A stretch of 6,605 nt of DNA. Origin: an uncultured Collinsella sp. Lineage in GTDB: Bacteria > Actinomycetota > Coriobacteriia > Coriobacteriales > Coriobacteriaceae. The notes beneath the pieces are model-generated. The model was not told the origin of the DNA. It saw only the letters and a list, made by a program, of their open reading frames with translations, and did not search any database. The stretch lies in NCBI GenBank assembly GCA_902470345.1, contig CABRGB010000079.1, positions 1-6,605 on the forward strand, given 5' to 3'. This document shows positions 5,941 through 6,605 of this stretch, in pieces. The number at the start of each line of letters is the position of its first letter. Position 1 is the stretch's first letter. The position numbers and the translations under genes were made by a program.

Positions 5941-5959
5941 CACCGCTTCTCACGCGGTG
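5941..5959 (+). other. small hairpin just before the glutamine synthetase ribosome binding site
   Basis: CACCGC (5941-5946) pairs perfectly with GCGGTG (5954-5959) around a 7-nt loop, and ends 7 nt before the GAAGGGAG ribosome binding site (5967-5974). It could affect translation or message stability. There is no U-run after it, so it is not an intrinsic terminator. A second small stem, CGAGTC/GACTCG, lies at 5906-5925. Confidence 0.35.
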
Positions 5960-5980
5960 CCGATACGAAGGGAGTTCCGT

Positions 5981-6605
5981 ATGGCCGAACTTACTGACCG
6001 CTTCGGGACCATGGTGTTCTCTGAGGAAGTCATGAAGGACTACCTCCCCAAGGACATTTGGAAGCGCCTTGCTGCAACCCTCGAGGGCGGTGAGCCGCTC
6101 GACCTGGATGTGGCCAACGCCGTTGCCCATGCCATGAAGGTCTGGGCCATCTCCAAGGGTGCGACGCACTATGCGCACTGGTTCCAGCCGCTTTCGGGCA
6201 TTACTTCCGAGAAGCACGACAGCTTCCTGGAGCCCAACCACGACGGCACCGCCATTACCAAGTTTACGGGCAAGAACCTCATCCAGGGCGAGCCCGATGC
6301 CTCCAGCTTCCCCAACGGCGGCCTGCGCGCCACCTTCGAGGCCCGTGGCTACACCGCTTGGGATCCCACTAGCCCCGCCTTTATCAAGGACGACGTCCTG
6401 TGCATCCCCACGGCTTTCTGCTCCTACACGGGCGAGGCCCTGGACAAGAAGACCCCGCTGCTGCGTTCCATGACCGCGCTCTCGCGTGAGTCTAAGCGCG
6501 TTTTGGCGCTGTTCGGTAAGACCCCCAAGAAGGTCGTTCCTTCCGTGGGCGACGAGCAGGAGTACTTCCTGATCAAGAAGGACGCCTACCGCAAGCGCAA
6601 GGACC
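5981..6605 (+). CDS. glnN: type III glutamine synthetase, N-terminal part (runs off the right edge)
   Basis: This gene makes glutamine from glutamate, ammonia and ATP in the cytoplasm. Only 208 codons are present, of about 700 usual for the large type III (GSIII) class. The visible part is the GSIII N-terminal domain and the start of the catalytic region. Typical segments are VFSEEVMKDYLPKDIWKRL (12-30), ATHYAHWFQPLSGITSEKHDSF (61-82), GKNLIQGEPDASSFPNGGLR (97-116), FEARGYTAWDPTSPAFI (119-135), a TGEALDKKTPLLRSM stretch (150-164) and PSVGDEQEYFLI (187-198); the last begins the acidic metal-binding site. This pattern differs from type I (GlnA) enzymes. The ATG at 5981 follows GAAGGGAG (5967-5974) by 6 nt. 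The gene is divergent from the metF operon across a 426-bp regulatory gap. The GlnR-like element at 5864-5901 suggests nitrogen control, by inference. The symbol glnN follows usage for GSIII; many databases simply say glnA. Confidence 0.93.
   Translation, partial: MAELTDRFGTMVFSEEVMKDYLPKDIWKRLAATLEGGEPLDLDVANAVAHAMKVWAISKGATHYAHWFQPLSGITSEKHDSFLEPNHDGTAITKFTGKNLIQGEPDASSFPNGGLRATFEARGYTAWDPTSPAFIKDDVLCIPTAFCSYTGEALDKKTPLLRSMTALSRESKRVLALFGKTPKKVVPSVGDEQEYFLIKKDAYRKRKD

Larger units (their letters stand above)
5555..5980. other. gene-free divergent regulatory region between metF and glutamine synthetase
   Basis: These 426 bp hold no plausible protein gene, tRNA or recognised riboswitch. The base composition is clearly more A/T-rich than the flanking genes. 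The region contains the 17-bp palindrome at 5609-5625, the inverted repeat at 5719-5744, short stem-forming stretches at 5794-5808 (CTGCA/TGCAG), 5822-5841, 5906-5925 and 5941-5959, the GlnR-box-like element at 5864-5901, and three TTGATTGG octamers (5650-5657 on minus; 5809-5816 and 5857-5864 on plus). It must carry the promoters of both the metF operon and the glutamine synthetase gene. The density of paired sequence is unusual for plain spacer. Confidence 0.8.

Noticed and set aside
5555..5980. SAM, cobalamin or THF riboswitch before metF, or a glycine/glutamine riboswitch before glutamine synthetase
   Set aside because: I looked for their conserved core segments on both strands and found none. 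The hairpins present do not match these classes by eye.
5930..6241. Minus-strand open frame (103 codons) overlapping the start of glutamine synthetase
   Set aside because: It is antisense to a clearly conserved GSIII N-terminus and has no motif.

Overview
The window looks like chromosomal DNA from a high-GC Gram-positive gut bacterium, most likely a Coriobacteriia member such as Collinsella. This is inferred from the GC-rich codon third positions, the split methionine synthase and the type III glutamine synthetase; no ribosomal or taxonomic marker is present. There is no sign of mobile DNA, CRISPR, tRNA or rRNA.

Layout. Four genes lie on the minus strand and read right to left. They are metF (5554 to 4682), a free-standing methionine synthase reactivation-domain protein (4682 to 3894), a shortened cobalamin-dependent methionine synthase metH (3884 to 1326), and a PFL-family/DUF711 (UPF0210) protein of unknown function (1217, running off the left edge). 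On the plus strand, a type III glutamine synthetase (glnN-type) starts at 5981 and runs off the right edge. The 426-bp gap at 5555-5980 separates the divergent metF operon and glutamine synthetase gene. It is rich in inverted repeats.

How the genes work together. MetF reduces 5,10-methylene-THF to 5-methyl-THF. MetH uses that methyl group, through cobalamin, to turn homocysteine into methionine. The separate activation protein supplies the AdoMet-binding reactivation module that MetH lacks. metF and the activation gene overlap by one base (TAATG), and the activation gene and metH are 9 nt apart, so the three form a tight operon. The DUF711 gene is separated from metH by a 109-bp gap containing a strong hairpin and is probably a separate or only partly coupled unit.

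Most notable non-coding signals: (1) a 38-bp element at 5864-5901, upstream of glutamine synthetase, that matches the spacing and most bases of the four-box actinobacterial GlnR operator; (2) a near-perfect 17-bp palindrome over the putative metF promoter; (3) an 8+8 inverted repeat at 5719-5744; (4) three copies of the octamer TTGATTGG in the same gap. None could be tested by search here. The protein-coding content is otherwise conventional, and I see no clearly new multi-gene system.
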